This document shows positions 51,786 to 51,970 of a DNA stretch of 51,970 nt, piece by piece. The first letter of the stretch is position 1; the number at the start of each line of letters is the position of its first letter. Location: positions 1 through 51,970 of the forward strand of contig JAQMWT010000530.1 in assembly GCA_029834535.1 (NCBI GenBank). The letters run 5' to 3'. Source of the DNA: Chrysophaeum taylorii. Lineage: Eukaryota; Sar; Pelagophyceae; Pelagomonadales; Pelagomonadaceae. The notes below the pieces were generated by a model. The model searched no databases, was not told the origin of the DNA, and worked only from the letters and a program-made list of their open reading frames with translations. The position numbers were made by a program, and so were the translations under genes.

Positions 51786-51970
51786 GGTTGGTTTTTTTTT
51801 TCAACGATTCAGCGTCGGAGAGACCTTTGAGGCAGTCAACAATATTCATACAATTTTTTTGTTATATTTTGGCCTTGAATCTTGTATTTCGGCTTCCGCC
51901 CCCCCCGAACCAATCCGTGCTGGGGGCTATGAGTCTGTCCGTCAGATGAGCAATCGCGTAAAAAAGAGCG

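Larger units (their letters stand above)
47350..51970 (-). mobile_element. copia-C, copy 1 (continues beyond the window)
   Basis: The longest copy. From the right edge leftwards: RT, RNase H, a short spacer, ORF3 and the 3' terminal region ending at 47350 (TG on plus). Its 5' part is off-window. It lies inside copy 2. The left 270 bp agree with those of copies 2 and 3 and probably are the 3' LTR, but with no 5' LTR in view I cannot set the inner LTR boundary. Confidence 0.8.

Overview
This window is a transposon graveyard from a eukaryotic nuclear genome. The evidence is copia, gypsy, LINE, Helitron and PIF/Harbinger elements, SINE-like repeats, tetranucleotide microsatellites, a probable spliced gene, and no operons or tRNA/rRNA genes. 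Moderate GC, sparse introns and this mix of copia-like elements would suit an alga, possibly a red alga, but nothing here fixes the species and I hold that only weakly. Most coding sequence is retroelement derived and broken by frameshifts, nonsense codons, nested insertions and one local inversion.

Layout. (1) 1-6330: a Ty3/gypsy element on the plus strand (gag, protease-like region, RT-RNase H, start of integrase). Between protease and RT it carries a recognisable C5-cytosine DNA methyltransferase domain, the most striking feature of the window. (2) 6330-9300: an antisense LTR-element scrap, two copies of a SINE-like family ending in (TTAG)n, and a charged repeat ORF. (3) 9603-12104: an intact 833-codon tyrosine-recombinase ORF with all key catalytic residues except the HxxR histidine, followed by a very GC-rich repeat block. 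(4) 12874-16839: three head-to-tail Helitron 3' fragments (PIF1-type helicase C-terminus plus an 18-bp-type minisatellite) interspersed with short 3' pieces of a LINE (LINE-B). (5) 16853-18551: a PIF/Harbinger DNA transposon with TIRs and a TTA target duplication. (6) 18662-20396: the only candidate host gene, two exons, function unknown. (7) 21115-24991: LINE-A (APE endonuclease plus RT), with a 427-bp segment present three times in tandem and a SINE inserted with an 8-bp target duplication. (8) 25106-28646: a (TGTC)n microsatellite riddled with 5'-truncated LINE-B copies, one of them 2.8 kb long and RT-bearing. (9) 28688-31800: a fourth Helitron fragment, a gag scrap and a truncated copy of copia-C. 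(10) 32069-40844 and beyond: copia-B (gag, integrase, RT). Its gag N-terminus lies on the opposite strand because a segment between two inverted SINEs has flipped, and its RT lacks the YVDD block. (11) 44071-51970: two nested copies of copia-C on the minus strand.

Three points deserve follow-up. The gypsy element carries its own DNA methyltransferase. LINE-B appears to insert at TGTC-containing sites, including the same site twice with an identical 13-bp duplication. Copia-C carries a conserved extra ORF of about 664 codons between RNase H and the 3' LTR in all three copies, each broken by different mutations. Little in the window looks intact enough to be active: the tyrosine-recombinase ORF and the two-exon gene are the best candidates for living genes.
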